A DNA stretch of 6,198 nt from Thermoplasmata archaeon. Lineage in GTDB: Archaea; Thermoplasmatota; Thermoplasmata; Lutacidiplasmatales; UBA184. A program made the position numbers and the translations under genes. The notes below the pieces were generated by a model. The model saw only the letters and a program-made list of their open reading frames with translations, made no database searches and was not told the origin of the DNA. Below are positions 1 through 5,336 of the stretch, piece after piece. The stretch is taken from positions 1 to 6,198 of the forward strand of contig JASHUS010000028.1 of assembly GCA_030039865.1 (NCBI GenBank). Direction: 5' to 3'. Each line of letters begins with the position of its first letter. Position 1 is the stretch's first letter.

Positions 1-589
1 AAGCGGGCAGCGTCGGCGCCGAGCTGGGGTACGTGACGGGGACCCCGTCCTCGGTCCCCGCGACGACCGAGGTCGCGAACGCCGCGTCGACGGCCCCGAC
101 GGGTCCCTCGAGCGAGAGTGAAAGCCGATCCGGCCAGCTGTGGAGCACCGTCAGGCCCTCGGACTCGAAGTACCGCTCGACGGAAGTGTACTGGGCCACG
201 CTGAGCCCGTATCGGGCAGCGATCCCTGCATTGGTGAGCGGGCGGGCCCCCGGCGCCGGTGTCGCGAAGAATTCGCTGGCGTTGCGCGGCACGAACGTGA
301 TCGACACCAAGATCGGACCGGGGGCGGGCCCGACGTCGGTCGACTCCGCCGCGTACGTGCTCGAGTATCCGGCCCGTTCCCAGAACGGCGTCGCGAACAC
401 GGCGGGAACGTTACCGGCGAGGCCGGCCGCGCTCCCCGCGGCTGAGACGGAGGACGACGGAGTTCCGGTGGCCGGGGCGCCCCACACCGCGGGCACCGCG
501 AGAAGGACCGCGACGGCCCCCACCGCAGCGAGGAGGGCGGCGGGCCGGCCCGCCCGGCGGGAGGGCCGCTCGACCATGCGAGAAACCAT
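1..589 (-). CDS. S53 (sedolisin/kumamolisin-type) protease precursor, N-terminal part, cut by left edge
   Basis: This is the first 196 codons of a gene that reads leftwards and runs off the window with no stop. Residues 1-38 look like a Sec signal peptide: a basic start with Arg pairs (RPSRRAGRP), a hydrophobic core (AALLAAVGAVAVLLAVPAV), and likely cleavage near VWG-A. A Ser/Ala/Gly-rich spacer follows. Residues 92-190 match the pro-kumamolisin activation domain: a beta start (ILVSITFVPRN), a segment with LTNAGIAARYGLSVAQYTSV, then GLTVLHSWPDRLSLSLEG and GAVDAAFATSV. In S53 precursors this propeptide folds the enzyme and is removed autocatalytically at low pH. The Ser-Glu-Asp catalytic domain would lie beyond base 1 and is not visible, so activity cannot be judged. 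The ATG at 589 was chosen because it precedes the basic signal region; an in-frame ATG at 577 would also keep the signal peptide. The gene lies 51 bp after the gltD-like gene on the same strand. The family call is by motif and layout. Confidence 0.82.
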   Translation of the reverse strand, partial: MVSRMVERPSRRAGRPAALLAAVGAVAVLLAVPAVWGAPATGTPSSSVSAAGSAAGLAGNVPAVFATPFWERAGYSSTYAAESTDVGPAPGPILVSITFVPRNASEFFATPAPGARPLTNAGIAARYGLSVAQYTSVERYFESEGLTVLHSWPDRLSLSLEGPVGAVDAAFATSVVAGTEDGVPVTYPSSAPTLPA

Positions 590-640
590 GCGGGGCACTG
601 GGGAAAAACCTTCGGAGACGGCGGAGCGACGGGATAGGGC

Positions 641-652
641 CTATACTCGGAT
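641..652 (-). promoter_or_regulatory. Candidate TATA-like box upstream of the S53 protease gene
   Basis: Read on the minus strand, GAGTATAGG (648-640) is an AT-rich island in GC-rich DNA, centred about 54 bp before the ATG at 589. The TATA-like box of srp54 sits at nearly the same distance (about 53 bp) from its start. The box overlaps the end of the gltD-like gene, including its TAG stop. An 11-bp dyad, ATAGG-G-CCTAT, covers 634-644. If used, it would give the protease its own transcript with a leader of about 28 nt. This is weak evidence by position and composition only; read-through from gltD is equally possible. Confidence 0.3.
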
Positions 653-2098
653 GGGCGTCGTGTATCCGGCCGGTCGGTGGAACGCCTCCGGCCCACCGAA
701 CGGGTCCGGACGGGCCGAGGGGGAAGCGCCCCGTTTCTGGGCGAGGTACGCGTCGATCGCGGCCGCGGCCTCGATCGCCGCGCCCATCGCGTAGACGACT
801 GAGCGCCCGCCCGCCGCGAAGACGCCGGGGACCGCGGTCGCGTACCCGTTCCCCCGGCCCTCGGGCCACCCCTGGGACGTGATCCGAAGATCGAGTTCGG
901 CTCCGAACCCGTAGAGGTCGGCCTGCTGACCCACGGCAACGATGACCGTATCGCACGGCACGACCGCTTCGGAGCCCGCGACGGGAACCGGGCGACGCCG
1001 ACCGCCGGCGTCGGGCGGTCCCAGCTCGGTCGTCTGGACCTCGATCCCCTCGACGCGTTCGGTTCCGACGATCCGCAACGGGGCACGCTGAAACTCGAAA
1101 CGCACGCCCTCCTCCTCCGCGCCGAAGACCTCCTCGGGGTCGGCGGGCATCTCGGCGCGGCTCCGGCGGTAGAGCAGGGTGACCGAGGCGCCGGGCGCGG
1201 CGCGCAGGGCGCTGCGCACGGAGTCCATCGCCACGTCGCCGCCCCCCACGACCACGATCGAGCGACCCAGGGACGCCGGCCGTCCGGCGTTCCGGTCCTT
1301 GAGGAACTCGAGCGCCGGGAGCACGCCGGGCAGATCCTCGCCCGGGATCTCGAGCGACCGATGCTGGGGCGTGCCGATCGCGAGCAGGACCGACTGATAC
1401 CCTTCGTGACCGAGCAGGTCCGCGAGCGTGGTCTCGAGCCCGATCTTCCGCCCGTCCACGAACGTCACGTCGAGGTCCCGGAACCGCCGTCGGGCCAATT
1501 CGACGTCCGCGTCGGTCATCCGGTACGCCGGGATGGTCTGCATGAGGCCGCCGAACCGGTCCTCCTGCTCGAAGACCGTGACCGAATAGCCGCGCACGCC
1601 GAGCTCCCAGGCGGCCATGAGGCCGGCCGGCCCGGCCCCGACGATCGCAACCCGTTGGTGCTTCGGCTGCGACGGGACGTAGACGAGGTCGCTCGCGCCG
1701 AAGTCGAGCGAGGCCCGCTTGATCTGCCGGATCGCGACCGGCACCCCCTTCTTCTTGACGACGCAGGCATCCTCGCAGTAGTGGTAGCAGACCTTGCAGA
1801 GGCAGCTCGCGAGCGGGTCGTCGCGCAGCGTGACGCGCGCGGCGCCATCGAAGTCCTCGATCGCGACGAGCCGCAGGTACTCCCGGCAATCCTGCGTGAT
1901 CGGGCAGGCCTCGACGCACCAAGGCCGGCGGCACTGGATGCAGCGCCGCGCCTCCAGAACCGCTTCCTCGCGCGTGTAGGCGTGCAGGACCTCCCGGAAG
2001 TCCGCCGTCCGCTCCTCCACCGGCTCCTCGCCGATCGGCACGCGGACGGGTTGGAGCTTGGGCGGCACGACCCGTTCCGGAGCGCTCCCCTGGGCCAC
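641..2098 (-). CDS. gltD: GltD-like NAD(P)H-dependent iron-sulfur flavoprotein (glutamate synthase small-subunit family)
   Basis: A 485-residue protein of the family that moves electrons from NAD(P)H through FAD and 4Fe-4S clusters; members serve glutamate synthase or act as ferredoxin:NADP oxidoreductases. Residues 30-130 form the N-terminal Fe-S domain: C53, C56, C61 and C65 make CX2CX4CX3CP, and a second cysteine group is C99, C101, C104, C108 and C112. The FAD dinucleotide fold has GAGPAG at 154-159 with the acidic strand end VFEQE and then RFGG. The NAD(P)H fold has GGGDVA at 285-290 followed by LLYRRSRAEMPA. The second FAD contact region is VIVAVG (385-390) and VFAAGGRS (426-433). The usual Asp in the AGD motif is Gly here. 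Length matches the stand-alone archaeal/thermophile type (about 460-480). A tail of about 30 residues follows the last helix. No glutamate synthase large subunit is in the window, so the physiological partner is unknown. The GTG start at 2098 is supported by a well-spaced GAGGT; the next in-frame codon further out that matters is a stop at 2137-2135. Confidence 0.87.
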   Translation of the reverse strand: MAQGSAPERVVPPKLQPVRVPIGEEPVEERTADFREVLHAYTREEAVLEARRCIQCRRPWCVEACPITQDCREYLRLVAIEDFDGAARVTLRDDPLASCLCKVCYHYCEDACVVKKKGVPVAIRQIKRASLDFGASDLVYVPSQPKHQRVAIVGAGPAGLMAAWELGVRGYSVTVFEQEDRFGGLMQTIPAYRMTDADVELARRRFRDLDVTFVDGRKIGLETTLADLLGHEGYQSVLLAIGTPQHRSLEIPGEDLPGVLPALEFLKDRNAGRPASLGRSIVVVGGGDVAMDSVRSALRAAPGASVTLLYRRSRAEMPADPEEVFGAEEEGVRFEFQRAPLRIVGTERVEGIEVQTTELGPPDAGGRRRPVPVAGSEAVVPCDTVIVAVGQQADLYGFGAELDLRITSQGWPEGRGNGYATAVPGVFAAGGRSVVYAMGAAIEAAAAIDAYLAQKRGASPSARPDPFGGPEAFHRPAGYTTPIRV

Positions 2099-2104
2099 CG
2101 ACCG

Positions 2105-2110
2105 AACCTC
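2105..2110 (-). promoter_or_regulatory. Ribosome binding site of the gltD-like gene, deciding a GTG start
   Basis: Minus strand GAGGTT ends 6 bases before the GTG at 2098. It matches the GGAGGT core complementary to the 3' end of 16S rRNA. No ATG lies in frame between this site and the upstream in-frame stop at 2137-2135, so GTG is the best start. Confidence 0.6.
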
Positions 2111-2132
2111 GCGTACGTTCGACGCGCCCTCG

Positions 2133-2143
2133 CCTCATAAGGG
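2133..2143 (-). promoter_or_regulatory. Candidate TATA-like box for the gltD-like gene
   Basis: On the minus strand CCCTTATGAGG is the only AT-rich patch close upstream of the gltD-like gene, centred about 40 bp from the GTG. Initiation about 26 bp downstream of the box would leave a leader of about 14 nt that still contains the GAGGT site. The box is a poor TATA match, so the call is tentative. Confidence 0.32.
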
Positions 2144-2159
2144 CGGGGGACGGCCGCCC

Positions 2160-2179
2160 GGTCCGGGACCCCGTTCGGG
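2160..2179. repeat. Two adjacent short dyads in the divergent promoter region
   Basis: GGTCC-G-GGACC (2160-2170) is a perfect 11-bp palindrome. It is followed directly by CCCG-TT-CGGG (2170-2179). They lie 10 to 30 bp upstream of the srp54 TATA-like box and between the two divergent promoters, where an activator or repressor could act. The DNA is very GC-rich, so short dyads like these arise readily by chance. Confidence 0.25.
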
Positions 2180-2184
2180 ACGGC

Positions 2185-2198
2185 GATAGATATATCCC
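2185..2198 (+). promoter_or_regulatory. Archaeal TATA-like box for the srp54 cluster
   Basis: GATAGATATATC (2185-2196) is a strong AT-rich island within GC-rich DNA, in the right orientation and position to serve srp54. Transcription would start near 2218, giving a leader of about 27 nt before the ATG at 2245. No Shine-Dalgarno-like sequence lies at normal spacing before that ATG. It probably drives all three genes through pth2, since I see no other promoter-like patch between 2245 and 4519. Confidence 0.65.
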
Positions 2199-2244
2199 CA
2201 CGCCGGTGGGACCGGAGGGCCGTCCTCCGGCCCGGTGCGCCCGT

Positions 2245-3588
2245 ATGGTTCTCGACTCGCTCGGCAAGTCCCTCCGCGGGGTCCTCCAGAAGATCGCGCG
2301 CGGGTCCGTCGTCGACGAGGCGCTCCTCGCGGAGGTCGTCCGCGACATCCAGCGCGCGCTGCTGCAGGCCGACGTCAACGTCCAGCTGACCCTCGAGCTG
2401 ACCCAACGCGTTCGGCACCGCGCGACCGAGGAGAAGCCGCCCGCCGGGATGAGTCTCCGCGACTTCCTCATCCGGATCATCTACGAGGAGGTCCGCGGGA
2501 TCCTCGGGAAGGACCGCCCGTTCGAGGTCAAGGCGAAGCGGATCCTCCTCGCCGGTCTCTTCGGCCAGGGCAAGACGACGACCGCGGGCAAGCTCGCGCG
2601 CTACTTCCAGAAGCGCGGGGTTCGCGTCGGGCTCGTGGCCGCCGACGTTCACCGCCCCGCGGCGATCGACCAGCTGGAGCAGCTCTCGAAGAAGGTCGGG
2701 TGCGAGTTCTACGCTGACCGCTCTGAGCGGCGGGCGGAGGTGATCGTCCGGGACGCGCTCGCTCGCTTCCCGCCCCACCTCGCGATCATCGTCGACACGG
2801 CCGGGCGCAGCGGGATCGACACGGAGCTCGTCGAGGAGCTCAAGCGGGTCCGGACCGCGCTCGCTCCGGACGAGGTCATCCTGGTGCTCGACGCTGCGAT
2901 GGGCCAGACCGCGGGGCGCAGCGCGGAAGCCTTCCACAAGGCGGTCGGGCTCACGGGGGTGATCCTCACCAAGCTGGACGGTTCGGCGAAGGGCGGCGGC
3001 GCGCTCTCGGCCGTGGCCGCGAGCGGCGCCCCGATCCTCTTCATCGGGACCGGCGAGCACCTCGAAGAGCTCGAGTCGTTCGAGCCGACCCGATTCGTCT
3101 CCCGCCTCCTCGGTATGGGAGACATCCAGACCCTCCTCGAACGGTTCGAGGAGCTTTCGAACAAGGAGGCCGCGGAGAAGGCCGCGAAGAACCTCATGAG
3201 CGGCCACTTCACGCTGCGCGACATGCGGGCGCAGCTCGACTCGTTGGGGCAGATGGGTCCCGTCTCGAAGATCCTCTCGATGTTCCCGTCGTTCGGCGGG
3301 GCGAAGGTCGATCCGAAGTCCCTCGAGGAGACGCAGGGACGTCTGCGGCGCTACCGGGCGATCATGGACTCGATGACCGCCGAGGAGCTGGACAACCCGC
3401 AAATCCTGAAGGCCGACCGGATCCACCGGATCGCTCGCGGGAGCGGCCAGCGCCCGACCGAGGTCCGCGCGCTCCTCAAGCAGTACGAGACGACGAAGAA
3501 GGCCGCCCACGGCCTCGCGTCGAACCGGCGGCTCCGGCGGCAGATGGAGAAACAGTTCGGGCTCACCGGCGAGACGCCGGGCAACTGA
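2245..3588 (+). CDS. srp54: Signal recognition particle 54 kDa protein (SRP54/Ffh), GTPase
   Basis: A 447-residue SRP core protein. It binds 7S RNA and signal sequences of emerging membrane and secreted proteins, then docks with the receptor FtsY in a GTP-dependent way. The N domain (1-88) opens MVLDSLGKSLRG, typical of archaeal SRP54. The G domain holds G1 GLFGQGKTTT (104-113), the DVHRPAA motif (134-140), DTAGR (184-188), TKLDG (242-246) and GTGE (268-271). The linker LLGMGD (288-293) leads to the methionine-bearing M domain, with QMGPVSKILSMFPSF in the finger-loop region and RIARGSG (395-401), the RNA-binding signature. Length is as expected (about 440-450). An in-frame GTG at 2206 would add 13 residues unlike the family (GPEGRPPARCAR), so the ATG at 2245 is preferred. 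In G1 the usual Ser/Asn before GK is Gln. It is the first gene of a tight cluster; the next starts 12 bp after its stop. Confidence 0.97.
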   Translation: MVLDSLGKSLRGVLQKIARGSVVDEALLAEVVRDIQRALLQADVNVQLTLELTQRVRHRATEEKPPAGMSLRDFLIRIIYEEVRGILGKDRPFEVKAKRILLAGLFGQGKTTTAGKLARYFQKRGVRVGLVAADVHRPAAIDQLEQLSKKVGCEFYADRSERRAEVIVRDALARFPPHLAIIVDTAGRSGIDTELVEELKRVRTALAPDEVILVLDAAMGQTAGRSAEAFHKAVGLTGVILTKLDGSAKGGGALSAVAASGAPILFIGTGEHLEELESFEPTRFVSRLLGMGDIQTLLERFEELSNKEAAEKAAKNLMSGHFTLRDMRAQLDSLGQMGPVSKILSMFPSFGGAKVDPKSLEETQGRLRRYRAIMDSMTAEELDNPQILKADRIHRIARGSGQRPTEVRALLKQYETTKKAAHGLASNRRLRRQMEKQFGLTGETPGN

Positions 3589-3600
3589 GCGCTCCGCTCG

Positions 3601-4143
3601 ATGACGACGGCGAGCGTCCCGGAGGCGATCGCCGGCTTCCTGCTCGTCTTCTTCGTGCCCGGCTATGCCCTCGCGAAGGCGGTCTTTCCCGAATGGAGGA
3701 TACGGGGCGCCGCGGCCCTCCGGCGGCTCGTCGAGGTCGTGACCCTTGCGTTCGTGTTGAGCGTCGTCCTCACCGTCCTCGTCGGCTACGTGCTGCTGGT
3801 CGCGACGCCCGCCGGTTTCCAGGCGTACTGGTCGGATCCGGTGCTCGAAGCGGTGCTCGCGGGCGTCGCCGCGGTCGCGTTCGCGGCGGCGTGGGCGCGC
3901 GGCGCGTTCCGTCGTACCCCGCCCGTCCCGGCGCGTCCGATCGAAGGACCGTCGGAGGAGGGCGCGCGGGAGCTCACCGAGTACCTCGCGGGACTTGAGC
4001 GCGAGGCGCGCCGGGTGCGCCACCAGCTGCGCACCGGAGTCTCCGATCCCGCCGAGCGGGACCGGTTGAACGCTCGGCTCGAGGAGATCCGACTCGAGAG
4101 CCGCCGGGCGGCCGAGCGCCGGGAGGCCCTGTATGCCCAGTGA
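3601..4143 (+). CDS. DUF1616-like membrane protein with C-terminal coiled coil
   Basis: A 180-residue protein of unknown function. Three hydrophobic segments are visible at about 7-29, 43-67 and 81-99. The first contains FFVPGYALAKAVFPEW, which resembles the FLPGYxLxxxLFP signature of the archaeal DUF1616 family; the full family domain is longer, so this is a short or partial version. Residues 115-178 are highly charged (Glu/Arg-rich: ARELTEYLAGLEREARRVR, then RLNARLEEIRLESRRAAERR) and probably form a cytoplasmic coiled coil, which would suit contact with another protein. The gene starts 12 bp after srp54 and overlaps pth2 by 11 bp, so it is probably co-transcribed with both. No Shine-Dalgarno-like sequence precedes the ATG at 3601, so coupling to srp54 translation is plausible. 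A role beside SRP in membrane-protein handling is only suggested by position. Confidence 0.75.
   Translation: MTTASVPEAIAGFLLVFFVPGYALAKAVFPEWRIRGAAALRRLVEVVTLAFVLSVVLTVLVGYVLLVATPAGFQAYWSDPVLEAVLAGVAAVAFAAAWARGAFRRTPPVPARPIEGPSEEGARELTEYLAGLEREARRVRHQLRTGVSDPAERDRLNARLEEIRLESRRAAERREALYAQ
4121..4126 (+). promoter_or_regulatory. Ribosome binding site of pth2, inside the preceding gene
   Basis: GGGAGG lies 6 bases before the ATG at 4133, within the last codons of the DUF1616-like gene. It is the clearest Shine-Dalgarno sequence in the window. It favours the 4133 start over the internal ATG at 4178, which would remove the conserved residues just before KMVLIV. Confidence 0.7.
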
Positions 4144-4519
4144 GCGCCGATCCCCCGGCGGGGCCGGCGAGTACAAGATGGTGCTCATCGTTCGCGGCGA
4201 GCTCCGGCTGACGCCGGGGAAGAGCGCGGTCCAGGTTGCCCATGCCGCGGTGATGCTCGTCGACTCCGCGACCGGCCGCCGTCGCGACGAGCTCGACGCC
4301 TGGCGGGCCCAGGGGCAGAAGAAGATCGGGCTCGTCGTCCCGACCTTGGACGAGCTCGAGCACCTCGAGCGCGCCGCGCGAGCGAAGGGGATCGCGACCG
4401 TCTGGGTCAAGGACGCCGGGTTGACCGAAGTACCGCCGGGAACGATCACGGTGCTCGGCCTCGGACCGGCGCGCGCGTCGGAGCTGGATCCGATCACGGG
4501 CGAGCTCGCACTGCTCTAA
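4133..4519 (+). CDS. pth2: Peptidyl-tRNA hydrolase, archaeal/eukaryotic type (Pth2)
   Basis: A 128-residue cytosolic enzyme that releases tRNA from peptidyl-tRNAs dropped by ribosomes. Family landmarks are all present: KMVLIVRGELRL (15-26), the GKSAVQVAHAAV helix with K30, Q34 and H37 (29-40), the central VVPTLDELEHLERAARAKG region, VKDAGLTEVPPGT (92-104) with the conserved Asp94, and VLGLGPARASELDPITGEL (107-125). Usual length is about 115-120, so this copy has roughly 10-13 extra N-terminal residues (PSERRSPGGAG) from starting inside the upstream gene. The start is fixed by GGGAGG at proper spacing. It overlaps the DUF1616-like gene by 11 bp, indicating translational coupling, and is the last gene of the srp54 cluster. 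No key residue appears missing. Confidence 0.96.
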   Translation: MPSERRSPGGAGEYKMVLIVRGELRLTPGKSAVQVAHAAVMLVDSATGRRRDELDAWRAQGQKKIGLVVPTLDELEHLERAARAKGIATVWVKDAGLTEVPPGTITVLGLGPARASELDPITGELALL

Positions 4520-4535
4520 GCCGCCGACGACCGGG

Positions 4536-4561
4536 CCGGCGACGGCCATCGGCTTCGCCGG
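4536..4561 (+). terminator. GC-rich hairpin after pth2, possible transcript end
   Basis: CCGGCGA (4536-4542) and TCGCCGG (4555-4561) form a perfect 7-bp stem with a 12-base loop, 16 bases after the pth2 stop. A competing small hairpin CGGC-TTC-GCCG (4550-4560) exists in the same stretch. No T-run follows, and archaeal termination usually relies on T-rich tracts, so this may instead stabilise the mRNA end or be a chance GC-rich dyad. Confidence 0.3.
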
Positions 4562-4564
4562 GCG

Positions 4565-4571
4565 AAGGAAG
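4565..4571 (+). promoter_or_regulatory. Ribosome binding site supporting a TTG start at 4577
   Basis: AAGGAAG sits 5 bases before the TTG at 4577 and resembles the AAGGAGG consensus. A competing reading exists: the AT-rich CTATTTG at 4573-4579 could be a TATA-like box for a leaderless transcript beginning near the in-frame GTG at 4604. The two readings differ by nine residues at the N-terminus. Confidence 0.42.
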
Positions 4572-4576
4572 CCTAT

Positions 4577-5233
4577 TTGTCCGAGGCGCCCTCTTTCTCG
4601 GAAGTGCGCCTTGGGCTCGTGGCCGTCGGTCTCGCTTTCGTGGTGGTGGGCGGCGGGCTGGTCGCGTCGTTGTTTCTGTTCTCCTCGGCGTCCCCGCCCG
4701 GGGCGCTGAGCCGGGTCGTCACGGCATCGCAGATCGCCCCCAACCAGACCCAGAGCTGGTCGCTCGACACCGTCGCGACCACCGCCGGTTCGCTGACCCT
4801 CACCTGGTCGTCGACGGTCCGGACGGACGTCGCGTTCTATCGGGCGACGGCGTGTTCGTCGGGCGTCGGACTCTGTCCGACCGATCCGGCGCTCGCCGAG
4901 TGGGCCGCGGTCGTTTCGGGGAGCTGGAAGACCTCGGGGAGCCTCGCGTCGGCCTATTTCGTGGCTGCGACCGACGCGAGTTCGGGCCCGGCGGACTTCA
5001 ACGCGACGCTGGGCGAGACGTACGCCGGCACGCCGTTCGGGCTTCCGACCCCGACGCTGGTCCTCGTGACGATCGGTTGCGTCCTCCTCCTCGCGACCGG
5101 GGCGATCGGCGTCTTCCTCGGCCTCTTCCTCCCGGGGAGCGTGTACCGGGGCCGCCCGCCCGAAGGCCCGTACCCGCCGATCGCCGAGGACGACCTCGAC
5201 GTCGACTTCGAGGAACCCGAGGACGAGAACTGA
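4577..5233 (+). CDS. Hypothetical two-helix membrane protein with an outer domain and acidic tail
   Basis: I do not recognise this 218-residue protein. A hydrophobic segment at about 11-36 (LGLVAVGLAFVVVGGGLVAS) is followed by a polar, Ser/Thr-rich region (37-158) and a second hydrophobic segment at about 159-185 (TLVLVTIGCVLLLATGAIG). The last 33 residues are Pro-rich, then strongly acidic (EDDLDVDFEEPEDEN). With both termini inside, the middle domain would face the outside; it has beta-like alternation (GSLTLTWSSTVRTDVAFYRA), C93 and C100 that could form a disulfide, and N-glycosylation-type sequons at N56 and N142. No catalytic motif is apparent. The TTG start is backed by AAGGAAG; GTG at 4604 is the alternative. 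It lies 57 bp after pth2 and 150 bp before the transporter permease, so it may end the srp54 transcript or stand alone. Reading frame, codon use and layout look like a real gene. Confidence 0.7.
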   Translation: MSEAPSFSEVRLGLVAVGLAFVVVGGGLVASLFLFSSASPPGALSRVVTASQIAPNQTQSWSLDTVATTAGSLTLTWSSTVRTDVAFYRATACSSGVGLCPTDPALAEWAAVVSGSWKTSGSLASAYFVAATDASSGPADFNATLGETYAGTPFGLPTPTLVLVTIGCVLLLATGAIGVFLGLFLPGSVYRGRPPEGPYPPIAEDDLDVDFEEPEDEN

Positions 5234-5256
5234 GCTCGCGTACCCCGGGCCCTGAC

Positions 5257-5275
5257 GGAAAATCGCCGATTCTCC
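5257..5275. repeat. 19-bp near-perfect palindrome, possible operator or hairpin
   Basis: GGAAAATCG-C-CGATTCTCC pairs at eight of nine positions around a central C at 5266; only the A5260/C5272 pair fails. It lies 24 bp after the stop of the hypothetical membrane protein and about 32 bp upstream of the transporter TATA-like box. As DNA it could be a dimeric regulator site; as RNA it would be a modest hairpin closing the upstream transcript, but no T-run follows. Confidence 0.4.
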
Positions 5276-5282
5276 TCGGAGC
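5272..5282 (+). repeat. 11-bp direct repeat, copy 1 (upstream of TATA-like box)
   Basis: CTCCTCGGAGC is exactly repeated at 5340-5350, 68 bp further on. The unit is itself a small dyad (CTCC-TC-GGAG). This copy overlaps the right arm of the 5257-5275 palindrome and lies 25 bp before the TATA-like box. Two matching sites around a promoter are what a DNA-binding regulator site would look like, though the GC-rich motif is common in composition here. Confidence 0.4.
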
Positions 5283-5306
5283 AAAACGTCGCGGCCTCCC
5301 GGCTCG

Positions 5307-5322
5307 CTTATATCCATATATA
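5307..5322 (+). promoter_or_regulatory. Double TATA-like box for the peptide transporter gene
   Basis: CTTATAT (5307-5313) and CATATATA (5315-5322) form the most AT-rich patch in the window, 60 to 75 bp before the permease ATG. Initiation about 26 bp downstream of either box would fall near 5336 or 5345, giving a leader of about 39-48 nt. The patch lies between the two copies of the CTCCTCGGAGC repeat. Confidence 0.65.
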
Positions 5323-5336
5323 CCGGGACCTTGTCA

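Noticed and set aside
604..608. TTTTT on the minus strand as a terminator of the gltD-like gene
   Set aside because: A five-base T run with no supporting hairpin, located inside the putative leader of the next gene; too weak to call.
33..794. A 253-codon plus-strand frame opposite the S53 protease and the end of gltD
   Set aside because: The minus-strand reading gives a signal peptide and a pro-kumamolisin domain; this one gives Ala/Pro/Arg/Thr-rich sequence crossing two genes.
2141..2159. GGGCGG / CCGCCC inverted repeat in the divergent promoter region
   Set aside because: Six-base GC-only arms are expected by chance in DNA of this composition.
2206..2244. GTG at 2206 as the srp54 start
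   Set aside because: It would add 13 residues unlike any SRP54 and would begin upstream of the predicted transcription start; MVLD at 2245 matches the family exactly.
411..2480. A 689-codon minus-strand frame over the gltD-like gene and the srp54 start
   Set aside because: It is a shifted frame of the gltD-like gene with an Arg/Gly/Ala-rich product and no family motifs.
1516..4497. A 993-codon open frame on the minus strand across the srp54, DUF1616-like and pth2 genes
   Set aside because: It lies opposite three clearly recognisable genes; its product is low-complexity and rich in Arg, Glu, Asp and Leu, as expected from the antisense of GC-rich codons. It also runs out of frame into the gltD-like gene.
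3974..5317. A 447-codon minus-strand frame over pth2 and the hypothetical membrane protein
   Set aside because: Antisense to genes with better evidence; its product is Arg-rich with no domain.
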